Notes: generated by a model from the letters alone, not told the origin. Positions 17,321 through 27,085 are shown, counted from the first letter of the stretch. The stretch: 64,000 bases of DNA from Sphingopyxis sp. QXT-31 (GCF_001984035.1 NZ_CP019449.1:4159501-4223500), one strand, 5' to 3'. Translations and numbers: made by a program.

Positions 17321-18880
17321 TTATTCCCACTCGATCGTCCCCGGCGGCTTTGACGTATAGTCGTAGACCACGCGGTTGATGCCCTGGACCTCGTTGATGA
17401 TGCGCGTCGCGCAACGGCTGAGGAAGCTCGCGTCGAAGGGGTAGATGTCGGCGGTCATGCCGTCGGTCGAGGTCACGGCGCGGAGCGCGCAGACATGGTC
17501 GTAGGTGCGGTAATCGCCCATCACCCCGACGGTGCGGACGGGGAGCAGCACGGCGAAGGCCTGCCAGATCTCGTCATAGAGGTCGGCATTGCGAATCTCT
17601 TCCAGATACACCGCGTCGGCCTTGCGGAGGATGTCGCAGCGTTCCTTGCTGACCTCGCCCGGGATGCGGATCGCGAGGCCGGGGCCGGGGAAGGGGTGTC
17701 GGCCGACGAAGACGTCGGGCAGGCCGAGTTCCTTGCCGAGCAGGCGGACCTCGTCCTTGAACAGCTCGCGCAAGGGTTCGACCAGCTTCATGTTCATGCG
17801 TTCCGGCAGGCCGCCGACATTGTGGTGGCTCTTGATCGTCACGCTGGGGCCGCCGGTGAAGCTGACGCTCTCGATGACGTCGGGGTAGAGCGTCCCCTGC
17901 GCGAGGAAGTCGGCGCCGCCGATCTTCTTCGCTTCCTCCTCGAAGACGTTGATGAATTCGCCGCCGATGAACTTGCGCTTCGCTTCGGGGTCGGTGACCC
18001 CGGCGAGGCCCGCCATGAAGCGCTCCTCGGCATCGACGACGACGAGCGGGATATTGTAGTGGTCGCGGAACAGGCGTTCGACCTGCGCGCGCTCGTTGAG
18101 GCGGAGCAGGCCGTGATCGACGAAGACGCAGGTCAGTTGCTCGCCGATCGCTTCGTGGATCAGCACCGCCGCGACCGCGCTGTCGACACCGCCCGACAGC
18201 CCGCACAGCACGCGCTGGTCGCCGACCTGCGCCCGGATTTCGGCGATCTTGGTGGCGCGGAATTCGGCCATCGTCCAGTCGCCGGCGAGCCCGCAGATCT
18301 TGTGGACGAAGTTCGACAGCAATTTTGCGCCGTCGGGGGTGTGCACCACCTCGGGGTGGAACATGGTGGTGTAGTACCGCTTCGTCTCGTTGACGCAGAT
18401 CGCGAAGGGGGCGTTGGGCGAGGTGCCGACGATCTCGAACCCCTCGGGCGCCTCGGTGACGCGGTCGCCGTGGCTCATCCACACCGGATATTTGTTGCCG
18501 ACCTCCCAGAAACTCTCGAACAGCGGGCTGGCTTTGAGGATCTCGACGTCGGCGCGGCCGAATTCGGCGGCGTGGCCGCCCTCGACGGTGCCGCCGAGCT
18601 GGACGGCCAAGGTCTGCTGGCCATAGCAGATGGCGAGGATCGGTAGGCCGCTGTCGAGGATCACCTGCGGCGCGCGCGGGCTGCCTTCGTCGGTGACCGA
18701 GGCGGGGCCGCCCGACAGGATCACGCCCTGCGGCTTCATGCGCGCAAAGCCTTCGGCGGCGCTGTTGAAGGGGACGATCTCGCTATACACCCCGGCCTCG
18801 CGGACGCGGCGGGCGATGAGCTGCGTGACCTGCGACCCGAAGTCGACGATCAGGATGGATTCGGTCGGTTGGATGGACAT
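17321..18880 (-). CDS. guaA: GMP synthase (glutamine-hydrolysing)
   Basis: Makes GMP from XMP, ATP and glutamine. In the 519-residue enzyme the N-terminal class I amidotransferase domain has its nucleophile Cys85 in [10 protein letters not shown] and the histidine/glutamate in FHPEVVHT. The ATP pyrophosphatase domain carries the P-loop [11 protein letters not shown], and the C-terminal dimerisation domain ends [11 protein letters not shown]. The length matches the family (525 in E. coli). I chose the ATG at 18880; the frame is open far upstream, but that part belongs to the antisense of the esterase gene. The YdeI-family gene follows 4 bp downstream. Confidence 0.98.
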   Translation of the reverse strand: MSIQPTESILIVDFGSQVTQLIARRVREAGVYSEIVPFNSAAEGFARMKPQGVILSGGPASVTDEGSPRAPQVILDSGLPILAICYGQQTLAVQLGGTVEGGHAAEFGRADVEILKASPLFESFWEVGNKYPVWMSHGDRVTEAPEGFEIVGTSPNAPFAICVNETKRYYTTMFHPEVVHTPDGAKLLSNFVHKICGLAGDWTMAEFRATKIAEIRAQVGDQRVLCGLSGGVDSAVAAVLIHEAIGEQLTCVFVDHGLLRLNERAQVERLFRDHYNIPLVVVDAEERFMAGLAGVTDPEAKRKFIGGEFINVFEEEAKKIGGADFLAQGTLYPDVIESVSFTGGPSVTIKSHHNVGGLPERMNMKLVEPLRELFKDEVRLLGKELGLPDVFVGRHPFPGPGLAIRIPGEVSKERCDILRKADAVYLEEIRNADLYDEIWQAFAVLLPVRTVGVMGDYRTYDHVCALRAVTSTDGMTADIYPFDASFLSRCATRIINEVQGINRVVYDYTSKPPGTIEWE

Positions 18881-18917
18881 GGCGCCACCTAAGGAGGCGC
18901 CCGGTTCCTGTCCAGCC

Positions 18918-19913
18918 CTAAGCCACCGTCCGGTACGGCTGGCAGCGGTCGATGAAGGCGGCGAGTTCGGCGACCGAGCGGCGCGCGTCGGGATCGTCGT
19001 GGCGTTCGAGGACATGCATGCGGCCTGGCCAAGCGCGCAGCTCGACGGACACCCCCGCAGCGGCGGCGCGGCGTGCGAGCGCTTCCGCATCGGCGAACAT
19101 CGGATCGCCCGCATTGGCGTGGATCGCGATGCGCGGCAGGCCGCGCATGACGCCGAGCATCGGATTGACCGCCGGATCGCGCGGGCTTGCCGAACCCAAG
19201 TAGAGGCGCGCGCATTGCCGCGCCACCGGGTGGATGTCGCCGCGCCCCGGATCGACGTCGATCCACGGCGAGAGGAAGGCGAGCCCCGCGGGCTGCCTGC
19301 CGCGCGCGACCAGCCGCTGCGCCGCGGCGAGCGCGATGCCGCAGCCCGTCGATTCGGCGACGAGTACGATGTTCTCGGACGCATGGCCGCGCGCGATCAG
19401 CAGTTCGGCGGCGGTCTCGACATCGTCGACCGCGGCGGGGCAGGGGAATTCGGGGGCGAGGCGATAGTCGCAGATCATGACCTTCGCGCCTGCCTCGCGC
19501 GCGATCCGTCCGATCATCGCGGTGAAATGCGGGCTGCGCGGGACGACGAACGAGCCGCCGGGGACATAGAGCAAGATCATGTCGCGGCGGAAACCCGGGC
19601 CGTCGATCCACGACATGGCGGGGCCGCGCGCGACCGGGCGCTCGACCGACAGGCCGGCGATCGCGACGTTCATCAGCGCGATATGCTTCGCATCGGCGGC
19701 GACGAAACGCTCGCGCAGGCTGCGATAGCGGTCGCGCCGTTCGGCGGGGTCGGCGATCGCCGCGGCGCGCGTTAGTTCGTGCGCGACCAGCCGGCCGCCG
19801 ACCCGCCAGGGGAGCGCGACGCCGAGGTCGAGGAGGGCGCGGCGGACGAACGAGGTGGCGCGCGGCATCGCCGTCACTTCCACCCCCGGCAGGTCGAGCG
19901 CGAGCGCCGCCAT
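18918..19913 (-). CDS. alpha/beta hydrolase, HSL-like esterase with altered motifs
   Basis: About 331 residues of the hormone-sensitive-lipase-like alpha/beta hydrolase group. The oxyanion strand reads [10 protein letters not shown] where HGGG is usual, and the nucleophile elbow reads [10 protein letters not shown] instead of GDSAGG, with Ser still in place. The acid is probably in [12 protein letters not shown] and the histidine in PGRMHVLE. It is therefore probably an active carboxylesterase with a changed oxyanion hole, but activity is not certain. I prefer the ATG at 19913 behind GGGGAACAGG; a TTG at 19952 would add 13 residues. Divergent from a LuxR-type gene. Confidence 0.82.
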   Translation of the reverse strand: MAALALDLPGVEVTAMPRATSFVRRALLDLGVALPWRVGGRLVAHELTRAAAIADPAERRDRYRSLRERFVAADAKHIALMNVAIAGLSVERPVARGPAMSWIDGPGFRRDMILLYVPGGSFVVPRSPHFTAMIGRIAREAGAKVMICDYRLAPEFPCPAAVDDVETAAELLIARGHASENIVLVAESTGCGIALAAAQRLVARGRQPAGLAFLSPWIDVDPGRGDIHPVARQCARLYLGSASPRDPAVNPMLGVMRGLPRIAIHANAGDPMFADAEALARRAAAAGVSVELRAWPGRMHVLERHDDPDARRSVAELAAFIDRCQPYRTVA

Positions 19914-19972
19914 CGCCTGTTCCCCCCAATGCCGAAATCGGCTATCTTCCAAGGGTTCTAGGGGGCTCGGCG

Positions 19973-20368
19973 ATGCGCATCAAGGGGACCGACCGCAAGG
20001 CCGTCGAGGCGCTGGTCGACACGTCGGAGGCGCTGCGCGACTATGTCCGCCTTTATCCCGAGGCCAAGCGCCGCGCGGTCGAGATCGTCACCGGGGTCGC
20101 GGGCGATTATGCCGATATGGGCATGGAGCTGGTGATCGAGATCGCCGAGGATGCCGCGGCGCGGATCGAGCGGCTGGGCAAAAGCTTCGACCTGACCGCG
20201 TCCGAGGCGCTGCTGGCGCTGCATATCGCCGACGGGGGCAGCACCGCCGACTATGCGGCCGCGCGCGGGATCACGCGCAACACCGTGCGCAACCAGCTGC
20301 AGGCGGTGTTCGACAAGACCGGCGCGCGCCGCCAGACCGAGCTCGTGCGGTTGCTGGCGGATTACTGA
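19973..20368 (+). CDS. LuxR-type HTH regulator without receiver domain
   Basis: A 131-residue protein whose last 60 residues form a LuxR/FixJ-type helix-turn-helix: LTASEALLALHIADGG, then the recognition part ARGITRNTVRNQLQAVFDKTG and RQTELVRLLADY. The N-terminal 70 residues are helical and match neither a phosphorylation receiver nor an autoinducer-binding domain that I know, so the input signal is unknown. It is divergent from the esterase gene, with about 60 bp between start codons. It could control either neighbour. Confidence 0.82.
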   Translation: MRIKGTDRKAVEALVDTSEALRDYVRLYPEAKRRAVEIVTGVAGDYADMGMELVIEIAEDAAARIERLGKSFDLTASEALLALHIADGGSTADYAAARGITRNTVRNQLQAVFDKTGARRQTELVRLLADY

Positions 20369-20454
20369 GTTTTTTCAGCGCATAGTATGTTCGCATCATG
20401 CGGCGCCCGCGCCGCGCGGTCAGGATCGTCCCGTTCAGGCAACAGGGGGCGATC

Positions 20455-22152
20455 ATGGCACCACGATATTTTCGCGCGGCACTTCTCGGCTGTTCGGTCT
20501 TCATTGGCGTGACGGCGACGCCCGCGCTGGGGCAGGGGCGGTACAGCGGTTATGATGTCGACCCGTTTTCGCAGCGGGGGTATAACCCGTTCGAGGCTTT
20601 CAGCGATCGTATCGGCGAAATGACGAACGATCGGTTGCGCGCCTATCGCGAGACGCGGCAGGAGCTGATCGACGGCTGGTGCAAGCGGCGGCTCAGCAAT
20701 CTGAACAGTCTCCATGCCGAGGTCGAGCGGCGGCAGAACGAGATTTCAAAGGAGGATCTGGCGGCCTATCGGCAGGCGCTGGCGCAGGAACGCGCCTATC
20801 CGTGCCCGCCGGGCGGGCCGCCGACTCCGCCGCCGCCACCGCCGCCGCCACCGCCGCCGGTGGTGCCCGAGCCCAAGGCGGTGATGCGCGACAGGATCGC
20901 GCCCAGTCAGCCCTATGAAGGGCCTTCGATGACCTATGATCCGGGGCCGATGCTGCCGGGGCCGATGCTGCTCGATCCGGGCGCGCGCGTCGTGGCCGAC
21001 CCGCCGCCCCCGGCGCAGCCGACACCGCCTCCGCCGCCTGCGGCACAGCCGGTCGCCGCGGCGCCGGCGCAGGGGCTGACGCAGGACGAGATCAACGAGG
21101 TCGCGCGGCAGCAGTCGCACTTCGACGTCGTCGAGCGCGAGCGGAAGATGGAAAAGGAGCGCAACGAGGCGGCCGCGCTCGGCCGCATCGGCAATAGCGT
21201 GCTGGTCAGTGTCGGCCTCGGCGAGATGGAAATCCCGGCGACCAATTACGGCTTCGTCCGCGACGGACCGGTCCCGACGCCCGAAGTCGCGGCGCTGACC
21301 GGACAGCAGCGCTTTCCGGCGATCTTCGTCGAGGGCATCGCGAGCTTCGCGACCGTCGGCGACCTCGTCTTGCGCTATAGCGAGGGCGATGCGCGGAGCA
21401 GCGTCGACCTGCCCGCCGGGGAGGTCGGCACGGCGCGGGGCTTCCCGTACAGCGCCGAATCGCCGGGCGGCAGCACCGGCATTGCGGGCCGGGTGCCGCT
21501 GTCGGCGGCCGAAGAGAGTACCTTCAAGGACTTCGGGGGCGGTGTCCGCCGCAGCGCCTTCCCGCACGCCAAGCCGAAGGATCCCTTCGACATCTTCTAC
21601 GGGATCGAGGGCGTGATCCGCGACCGCGACCATGTCGGCGAGGTGTCGATCACGACGCCGGTGATCGCGAACCAGCTGCTCGAACAGGATGTCGACGAGC
21701 GCGAGCTGCATGTGTTGGCCGGTGCGAAGGCCGAGGTGCCGCTCGGCAATATCGCGCGCTTCCTGATCGGGGCGGAGGCCAGCGTCTATTATTACGACTT
21801 CGACCTGAAATCGCTGGAAACGATCGATCAGAATTTCGGTCCGCTCGACGATCGCAGCTACACGCGGTCGGTCGAGGACGGCAGGACCGGGGTGGGTTAT
21901 ACGGGGACGATCCGCGGCCAGATCATCCTCAATCTCGGCGAACCCAAGACCGACGGGAGCGCTCGCGCGGAGCTGTTCCTCGCCGCACGCGCCGCCTATT
22001 CCAGCGACCGCGCGCAAATCCTGAACCCGCCCAATGGCGACTTCGTCCAGGCGGGCGGGACGAGCGGGCTGGTGACCAACGATGCCATCGACTGGTCGGT
22101 GTCGCTGGGGTTCCGCGTGTTTATGGGGGGCTCGGGGCGGTTCAAGTTCTGA
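20455..22152 (+). CDS. exported proline-rich protein, probable outer-membrane barrel
   Basis: I do not recognise the family of this 565-residue protein. It has a signal peptide (MAPRYFRAALLGCSVF, cleavage after LGQ), a helical N-terminal part, and two proline tracts: about residues 120-136 (eleven prolines in a row) and 182-199. A charged segment (RERKMEKERNEAA) follows, then about 340 residues rich in alternating polar and hydrophobic residues ending in phenylalanine (GSGRFKF). The last feature fits a beta-barrel C-terminus. The proline tracts could span the periplasm. The start at 20455 begins the signal peptide; the open frame upstream is not protein-like. Confidence 0.75.
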   Translation: MAPRYFRAALLGCSVFIGVTATPALGQGRYSGYDVDPFSQRGYNPFEAFSDRIGEMTNDRLRAYRETRQELIDGWCKRRLSNLNSLHAEVERRQNEISKEDLAAYRQALAQERAYPCPPGGPPTPPPPPPPPPPPVVPEPKAVMRDRIAPSQPYEGPSMTYDPGPMLPGPMLLDPGARVVADPPPPAQPTPPPPPAAQPVAAAPAQGLTQDEINEVARQQSHFDVVERERKMEKERNEAAALGRIGNSVLVSVGLGEMEIPATNYGFVRDGPVPTPEVAALTGQQRFPAIFVEGIASFATVGDLVLRYSEGDARSSVDLPAGEVGTARGFPYSAESPGGSTGIAGRVPLSAAEESTFKDFGGGVRRSAFPHAKPKDPFDIFYGIEGVIRDRDHVGEVSITTPVIANQLLEQDVDERELHVLAGAKAEVPLGNIARFLIGAEASVYYYDFDLKSLETIDQNFGPLDDRSYTRSVEDGRTGVGYTGTIRGQIILNLGEPKTDGSARAELFLAARAAYSSDRAQILNPPNGDFVQAGGTSGLVTNDAIDWSVSLGFRVFMGGSGRFKF

Positions 22153-22176
22153 GCCGAGCGGGCGAATAAAGAGCAA

Positions 22177-22205
22177 GGGGATGGTTGTTGGACCATCCCC
22201 TGTTT
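22177..22205 (+). terminator. rho-independent-type terminator
   Basis: A perfect 9-bp stem, GGGGATGGT (22177-22185) with ACCATCCCC (22192-22200), has a 6-nt loop and is followed by TGTTT. It lies 25 bp after the proline-rich protein gene and before the TonB-dependent receptor, and would separate the two units. The U-tract is short. Confidence 0.75.
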
Positions 22206-22438
22206 CCGCTCGACACAAATGGGATCATAGGGCGGCTTATTGCCTTCCGCCCGACACCGGCCACGCCACCCCGTCGTCCGCCGGGCGATATCGGCCGTTG
22301 GTGGAACAACCATGGCCCCGACACATTGTTGCGACAATTGCGACATAGGTGAACCGCGACCGCAAACGGGCGTCAGCGATGGTTCAGCGCGTGCCGGTAA
22401 GACAAGACAAAGACAAGAAAAACAAAGGCCCTCTCCCA

Positions 22439-24943
22439 ATGAATTACTCCCGTTCGACCCTCTCCGTCCGGGCCGCCCTGCTGGCGGCCGGCGCGTCGCT
22501 CGCGGTGCCGGCGCTGGCCGAGACCGAGGCGCCGGTCGCGATCACCGCGACCGCCGCGCAGCCGGTCGAGGATAGTGCAGCGCAGCCCGACGACGCCGGT
22601 TATGACGAAGGCTATGAGGACGAGATCGTCGTCACCGCGCCGCGGCTCGCGGGACAGCTCGACACCGATTATGCGGCCGAGGCCGAACTCGATGAAGCGG
22701 CGATCGCGAGCTATGGCGTTTCGAACGTCGAGGAGCTGCTGACCGCGCTCCAGCCGCAGACGCGCTCGGGGCGCGGGCGCGGCAGCGGGCGGCCGATCAT
22801 CCTAGTCAACGGGCGCCGCGTCGGCGGCTTCGGCGAGGTGCGCAACCTGCCCCCCGAAGCGATCGCCAAGGTCGAAATCTTTCCCGAGGAAGTCGCGCTG
22901 CAATATGGCTATTCGGCCGACGAGCGCGTCGTCAACCTGGTGCTCAAGCCCAATTTCCGTCAGGTCGCGGTCGAGGCCGAGGGCGGCATCCCGACGCAGG
23001 GCGGGCGCTTCCAGAGCGAGATCGAGCCCAGTTTCCTGATGATCGGCGACAATGGCCGTTTCAACCTCAACGCAGGGTGGGAGCATCAGACGATGCTGCG
23101 CGAGAGCGAGCGCAATCTCGTTTACGACGATCCCGTGCTCGCCGCGCAGGCGCCCGCGCGCAGCCTGCTCGGCGCCAGCGACGAATATTCGCTCGACGCG
23201 ACGATCCAGCGCAGCCTGAACAAGCTCACCGACGCGTCGCTCAACGTGCGCTTCGACCAGACCGACAGCCTGTCGTTGCTCGGCCCCGGGCTCGGCGGCG
23301 TCACCGATCCGCTCGAGCGCGACGGGCGCAGCCGCAACCTCGCCGCGACCGCCAGCGTCAACGGCATGCTCGGCGACTGGCGCTGGTCGACCTCGGCCAA
23401 TTATGCCGACGCCGACCAGCGGACCTTCACCGATCGTATCGTCAATGGGGCCGCGCGGGTCGACCGGTTCGACAGCAGCCAACAGAGCTTCGGTGGCAAC
23501 GCCAATCTGTCGGGCACGGTGACCGAAGGCTGGGCGGGTCCGATCCGCCTGTCGGCGACCGCGAGCTATTCGGGGCTGCGCTTCGACAGCCGGTCGGACA
23601 ATGCCAATGGCATCACGACGACCGACCTCGCGCGCGACTTGCCGGGCGTGTTCGGATCGCTGACCATCCCGCTGCTCGACCCCGAATATGAGGTCGGCAA
23701 GATCGGCCGCGTGTCGCTGACATTGAGCGGCCAATATCAGGACCCCAGCGATTTCGCCGCGCTGAAGAGCTGGGGCGCAAACCTCAACTGGGGCGTCACC
23801 GACAATCTGTCGCTGATCGCGAGCTACAACCAGGACGAGGCGGCGCCGGGTATCCAGCAGCTCGGTGCCGCGCCGCTGGTGACCCCCGCGGTGACCTATT
23901 ACGACTTCCGCACCGGGCAGACGGTGCAGATCACGACGACGACGGGGGGCAATCCCCTGCTCCAGGCCGAGCAGCGCCGCGACCTTAAGCTGGGGGTGAA
24001 CTGGTCGCCGCCGATGATCGAAGGGCTCAACCTGTCGGTCAATTACAACCGCAACCGCAGCTACGACACCGCGAACGGCTTCCCGCTGCTGACGCCCGAA
24101 ATCGAGGCGGCCTTCCCCGACCGGGTGACGCGCGATGCGAACGGGGTGCTGACCGCGCTCGACCTGCGCCCGGTCAATTTCGACCGCAGCGAGAATTCGC
24201 AAATCCGCTGGGGCTTCAATTTCGGCAAGAGCTTTGGCCAGCAACAGCAGGGCGGCCCCGGTGCTGGCGGCGGACGCGGCGAGCGTCCGGCGGGCGCGAG
24301 TGCGACGCCGCCGGTGGGCGAAGGCGGGCCTCCTCCGGCGGGCGCGCGGCGCGGCGGAGGCGGCGAAGGCGGCCCGCGTGCGGGCGGCGGGCGTGGTCCG
24401 GGTGGCGGCGGTCCCCGGATGGGCGGCGGGCGCGGCGGCCCCGGCGGGATGTTCGGCGGGCCGCAGGGCGGGCGCTGGCAGGTGTCGCTCTACCACACGA
24501 TCAAGCTGACCGACACGGTGCTGATCCGTCCGGGCGTGCCCGAACTCGACCTGCTCGACGGCTCGGCGACGGGCAGCGGCGGCGGCAGCAACCGCCACCT
24601 GCTCGAGCTCGACGGCGGCGTGTTCAACAAGGGCTTCGGCGTCCGGCTGAGCGCGAAATACGACAGCGGCAGCACGGTTACCGGCGGCAGCTCGGGCGAT
24701 TTGAAGTTCGGCGACCTCGCGACCTTCAACCTGCGCGTCTTCATGGATTTCAACCAGAAGCCCAAGCTGATCGAGAAAATGCCCTTCCTGAAAGGGTCGC
24801 GCCTGCGCCTGTCGGTCGACAATCTGTTCGACGCGCAGCGCAAGATCACCGACGGCAACGGCATCGTGCCGCTGAATTACCAGCCGGGCTATATCGACCC
24901 CTTGGGGCGCTATATCGAGCTGGAGTGGCGCAAGGCTTTTTGA
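22439..24943 (+). CDS. TonB-dependent receptor with glycine-rich insertion
   Basis: An 834-residue outer-membrane receptor. After the signal peptide (cleavage near ALA-ETE) come a TonB-box-like DEIVVTAPR, a plug domain (about 60-172; IILVNGRRVGG, KVEIFPEEVALQYG) and a beta-barrel ending IELEWRKAF. The terminal phenylalanine is the usual assembly signal. The ligand is unknown; no transporter or regulator next to it helps. At about residues 600-680 the barrel carries a Gly/Arg/Pro-rich low-complexity insertion (GGGRGPGGGGPRMGGGRG), most likely an extracellular loop. I chose the ATG at 22439, which begins the signal peptide. Confidence 0.9.
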   Translation: MNYSRSTLSVRAALLAAGASLAVPALAETEAPVAITATAAQPVEDSAAQPDDAGYDEGYEDEIVVTAPRLAGQLDTDYAAEAELDEAAIASYGVSNVEELLTALQPQTRSGRGRGSGRPIILVNGRRVGGFGEVRNLPPEAIAKVEIFPEEVALQYGYSADERVVNLVLKPNFRQVAVEAEGGIPTQGGRFQSEIEPSFLMIGDNGRFNLNAGWEHQTMLRESERNLVYDDPVLAAQAPARSLLGASDEYSLDATIQRSLNKLTDASLNVRFDQTDSLSLLGPGLGGVTDPLERDGRSRNLAATASVNGMLGDWRWSTSANYADADQRTFTDRIVNGAARVDRFDSSQQSFGGNANLSGTVTEGWAGPIRLSATASYSGLRFDSRSDNANGITTTDLARDLPGVFGSLTIPLLDPEYEVGKIGRVSLTLSGQYQDPSDFAALKSWGANLNWGVTDNLSLIASYNQDEAAPGIQQLGAAPLVTPAVTYYDFRTGQTVQITTTTGGNPLLQAEQRRDLKLGVNWSPPMIEGLNLSVNYNRNRSYDTANGFPLLTPEIEAAFPDRVTRDANGVLTALDLRPVNFDRSENSQIRWGFNFGKSFGQQQQGGPGAGGGRGERPAGASATPPVGEGGPPPAGARRGGGGEGGPRAGGGRGPGGGGPRMGGGRGGPGGMFGGPQGGRWQVSLYHTIKLTDTVLIRPGVPELDLLDGSATGSGGGSNRHLLELDGGVFNKGFGVRLSAKYDSGSTVTGGSSGDLKFGDLATFNLRVFMDFNQKPKLIEKMPFLKGSRLRLSVDNLFDAQRKITDGNGIVPLNYQPGYIDPLGRYIELEWRKAF

Positions 24944-24973
24944 TGTCGGTTAAACGGGACAGCCCCTATATTC

Positions 24974-25147
24974 CCTCCCCCTTGATGGGGGAGGTAGCGA
25001 GACTTCCGAACTTGTTCGCTAGCCGCAGCGGTGGGGGTGCGGTTTCGGCCTGAACCGACGGGGGCAGGATGCACCATCACCCCCATCCAACTTCGCCTAG
25101 CGCCAACGGCGCAAGGCTCCGTATCCTTCCCCCATCGAGGGGGAAGG
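24974..25147. repeat. paired-hairpin element copy b
   Basis: An element of about 174 bp in the opposite orientation to copy a. The left hairpin is CCTCCCCC-TTGAT-GGGGGAGG (24974-24994); the right is CCTTCCCCC-ATCGA-GGGGGAAGG (25125-25147). Its internal modules are TAGCGAGACTTCCGAACTTG, AGCGGTGGGGGTG, CATCACCCCCATCCAACTTC and a GCGCCAACGGCGC palindrome. It lies between convergent genes and supplies the last 23 codons and the stop of the glycosyltransferase. Confidence 0.92.
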
Positions 25148-26204
25148 AGGTCAGGCCGAAAGGATCGTCGTGCCCAGCGGTGCGGTCGGGCGCGGGCTCG
25201 CTCGGTACGAAGGTCAGCGCCTTTTCGAACTGCGCGGTGCAGCCCGCCCAATTGTAGCGCGCGCCGAGTGCGGCGGCGTCGGCGCGGTCGCATGCGAGCG
25301 CTGCGGCGATCGCGGCGTCCAGATCTTCGTCGAGCGCGCCCGCGCCATCGCGGACGATGTCGCCGGGGCCGGGCACCGGATAGGCGGCGACGGGCGTGCC
25401 CGCGCTCAGCGCCTCGATGATCACGAGGCCGAAGGTGTCGGTGCGGCTGGGGAAGACGAAGACGTCGGCGCCCGCGTAAGTCGCGGCGAGCGCCTCGCCC
25501 GTCTGCTTGCCGAGGAAGACGGTATCGGGATAGCGCGCCTGGAGTTCGGCGAGCGCGGGGCCGTCGCCGACGACGATCTTGGTGCCGGGCTGCGCGGTAT
25601 CGAGGAACGCCTCGATATTCTTTTCGACCGCGACGCGGCCGACATAGAGCTGGAGCGGGCGCTTGAGGCCTTCGAAGGCGGGGTGCGGCGCGCGGTCGGG
25701 GCGGAAGAGGTCGTGATCGACCCCGCGTTCCCACATCATCGTCTGGGTGAGGCCCTGGTCGGCGAGTTCGCGCGCGAGGCTGCGCGTCGCGACCATGATG
25801 TGGCGCGCCGGGCGGTGGAACCAGCGGATGAAGCGCCAGACGAAGGCGGGCGAGAGCGGTAGCCGCGCCGCGACATATTCGGGAAAGCGCGTGTGATAGG
25901 CGGTGGTGAAGGGGAATTGGTTGCGGATGCACCAGCGCCGCGCCGCCATGCCGAGCGGGCCTTCGGTGGAGATATGGATCGCCTGCGGCGCGAAGGCACG
26001 GATATGGCGGCCGACCTTGCGCCAGCCGGCGAGCGCGAGGCGGATTTCGGGATAGGAGGGGCAGGGAAAAGAGCGGAAGAGGTCGGGCGAGATCACCCCG
26101 ACCTCGTGGCCCGCCCCCCGCAGTTCGCCGATCGTCGCCTGCAGCGTACGCACGACGCCGTTGACCTGCGGCTCCCACGCGTCGCTGACGATCAGGATCC
26201 GCAT
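25077..26204 (-). CDS. GT4-family glycosyltransferase (mannosyltransferase-like)
   Basis: A GT-B fold glycosyltransferase, 375 residues, resembling GDP-mannose-dependent alpha-mannosyltransferases. The acceptor domain has SDAWEPQVNGVVRTL. The donor domain has YVGRVAVEKNIEAF and the E-x7-E-type motif in RTDTFGLVIIEALSAG. Its start overlaps the stop of the phosphoesterase gene by 1 nt (TGATG), a pair that suggests a shared role in glycolipid synthesis at the inner membrane. The C-terminus is odd: the last 23 residues (SFPLDGGRIRSL and on) are translated from repeat copy b, which provides the stop codon. The native end probably lay near residue 350. Confidence 0.9.
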   Translation of the reverse strand: MRILIVSDAWEPQVNGVVRTLQATIGELRGAGHEVGVISPDLFRSFPCPSYPEIRLALAGWRKVGRHIRAFAPQAIHISTEGPLGMAARRWCIRNQFPFTTAYHTRFPEYVAARLPLSPAFVWRFIRWFHRPARHIMVATRSLARELADQGLTQTMMWERGVDHDLFRPDRAPHPAFEGLKRPLQLYVGRVAVEKNIEAFLDTAQPGTKIVVGDGPALAELQARYPDTVFLGKQTGEALAATYAGADVFVFPSRTDTFGLVIIEALSAGTPVAAYPVPGPGDIVRDGAGALDEDLDAAIAAALACDRADAAALGARYNWAGCTAQFEKALTFVPSEPAPDRTAGHDDPFGLTSFPLDGGRIRSLAPLALGEVGWG

Positions 26205-27085
26205 CAGGCGGCCTTGGCCGGGGCGGGGAGCGACAGCTGCGCCGGGGCGCTGCGCGCCGCGACTTCCTCGGCCCAGTGGAGAATTTCCATCGTGCCGTCG
26301 TGATGCTCGACCAGCGCGGTGCAGCCCTCGACCCAGTCGCCGTCGTTATAATAGGAAACGCCGTCGATCTCGCGCATCTCGGCGCTGTGGATATGGCCGC
26401 ACACCACGCCGTCGACCCCGCGCGAGCGCGCGGCGTGGGCTACGACCTCCTCGTAGCGACCGATGAACTGGACCGCGTTCTTGACCTTGTGCTTGGCGAC
26501 CATCGACAGCGACCAATAGGGCAGGCCGAGCTTTTTGCGCACCGCGTTGACCGCGACATTGCACTTCATCAGCGCGGTGTAGGCGGCGTCGCCGACGAAG
26601 GCGAGCCAGCGGTGCGCGAGCATCACCGCGTCGAAATCATCGCCATGGACGACGAGCAATTTGCGCCCGTCGGCGGTCTCGTGGATCGCTTCGCGGCGGA
26701 TTTCGACCCCGCCGAAATCGAAGCCGTCGAAGGGCTTGATCATCTCGTCGTGATTGCCGGGGACATAGACGACGCGGGTGCCGCGCTTGGCGCGCTTGAG
26801 CACGCGCCACACCACGTCATTATGCTCGGGGGGCCAGAAATGGCGCTTCTTGAGGCGCCAGCCGTCGATGATGTCGCCGACAAGGTACAGCGTCTCGCAG
26901 TCGACATGGTCGAAGAAGTCGATCAACAGCGGCGCGTTGCAGCCGCGCGTGCCGAGGTGGATGTCGCTGACCCAGACGCTGCGATAATTGCGGCGCTCGC
27001 CGATCACGCGTTCGGGAATATGCGGATCCGTGGTGAAGGGATCGGGGAAACGCGCGGGGATCGGCAGGGTGGAAATCGATGCCAT
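26204..27085 (-). CDS. UDP-2,3-diacylglucosamine diphosphatase-like metallophosphoesterase
   Basis: A 293-residue calcineurin-type phosphoesterase of the LpxH-like group. All metal-binding blocks are present: VSDIHLGTRGCN, GDIIDGWRLKKRHFWP, VPGNHDEM, VHGDDFDAV and VCGHIHSAEM. LpxH hydrolyses UDP-2,3-diacylglucosamine in lipid A synthesis. This group is longer than E. coli LpxH (240) and includes proteins of unproven substrate, so the exact reaction is open. It is membrane-peripheral, with no signal. It is co-translated with the glycosyltransferase at 25077-26204. Confidence 0.87.
   Translation of the reverse strand: MASISTLPIPARFPDPFTTDPHIPERVIGERRNYRSVWVSDIHLGTRGCNAPLLIDFFDHVDCETLYLVGDIIDGWRLKKRHFWPPEHNDVVWRVLKRAKRGTRVVYVPGNHDEMIKPFDGFDFGGVEIRREAIHETADGRKLLVVHGDDFDAVMLAHRWLAFVGDAAYTALMKCNVAVNAVRKKLGLPYWSLSMVAKHKVKNAVQFIGRYEEVVAHAARSRGVDGVVCGHIHSAEMREIDGVSYYNDGDWVEGCTALVEHHDGTMEILHWAEEVAARSAPAQLSLPAPAKAA

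Noticed and set aside
24238..24480. Glycine-rich part of the receptor as a frameshift artefact
   Set aside because: The frame is the same on both sides and barrel sequence resumes correctly after it.
22802..24598. A nearly 600-codon open frame antisense to the TonB-dependent receptor
   Set aside because: Composition is rich in Arg, Ala and Glu as in other shadows, and the plus-strand gene is clear.
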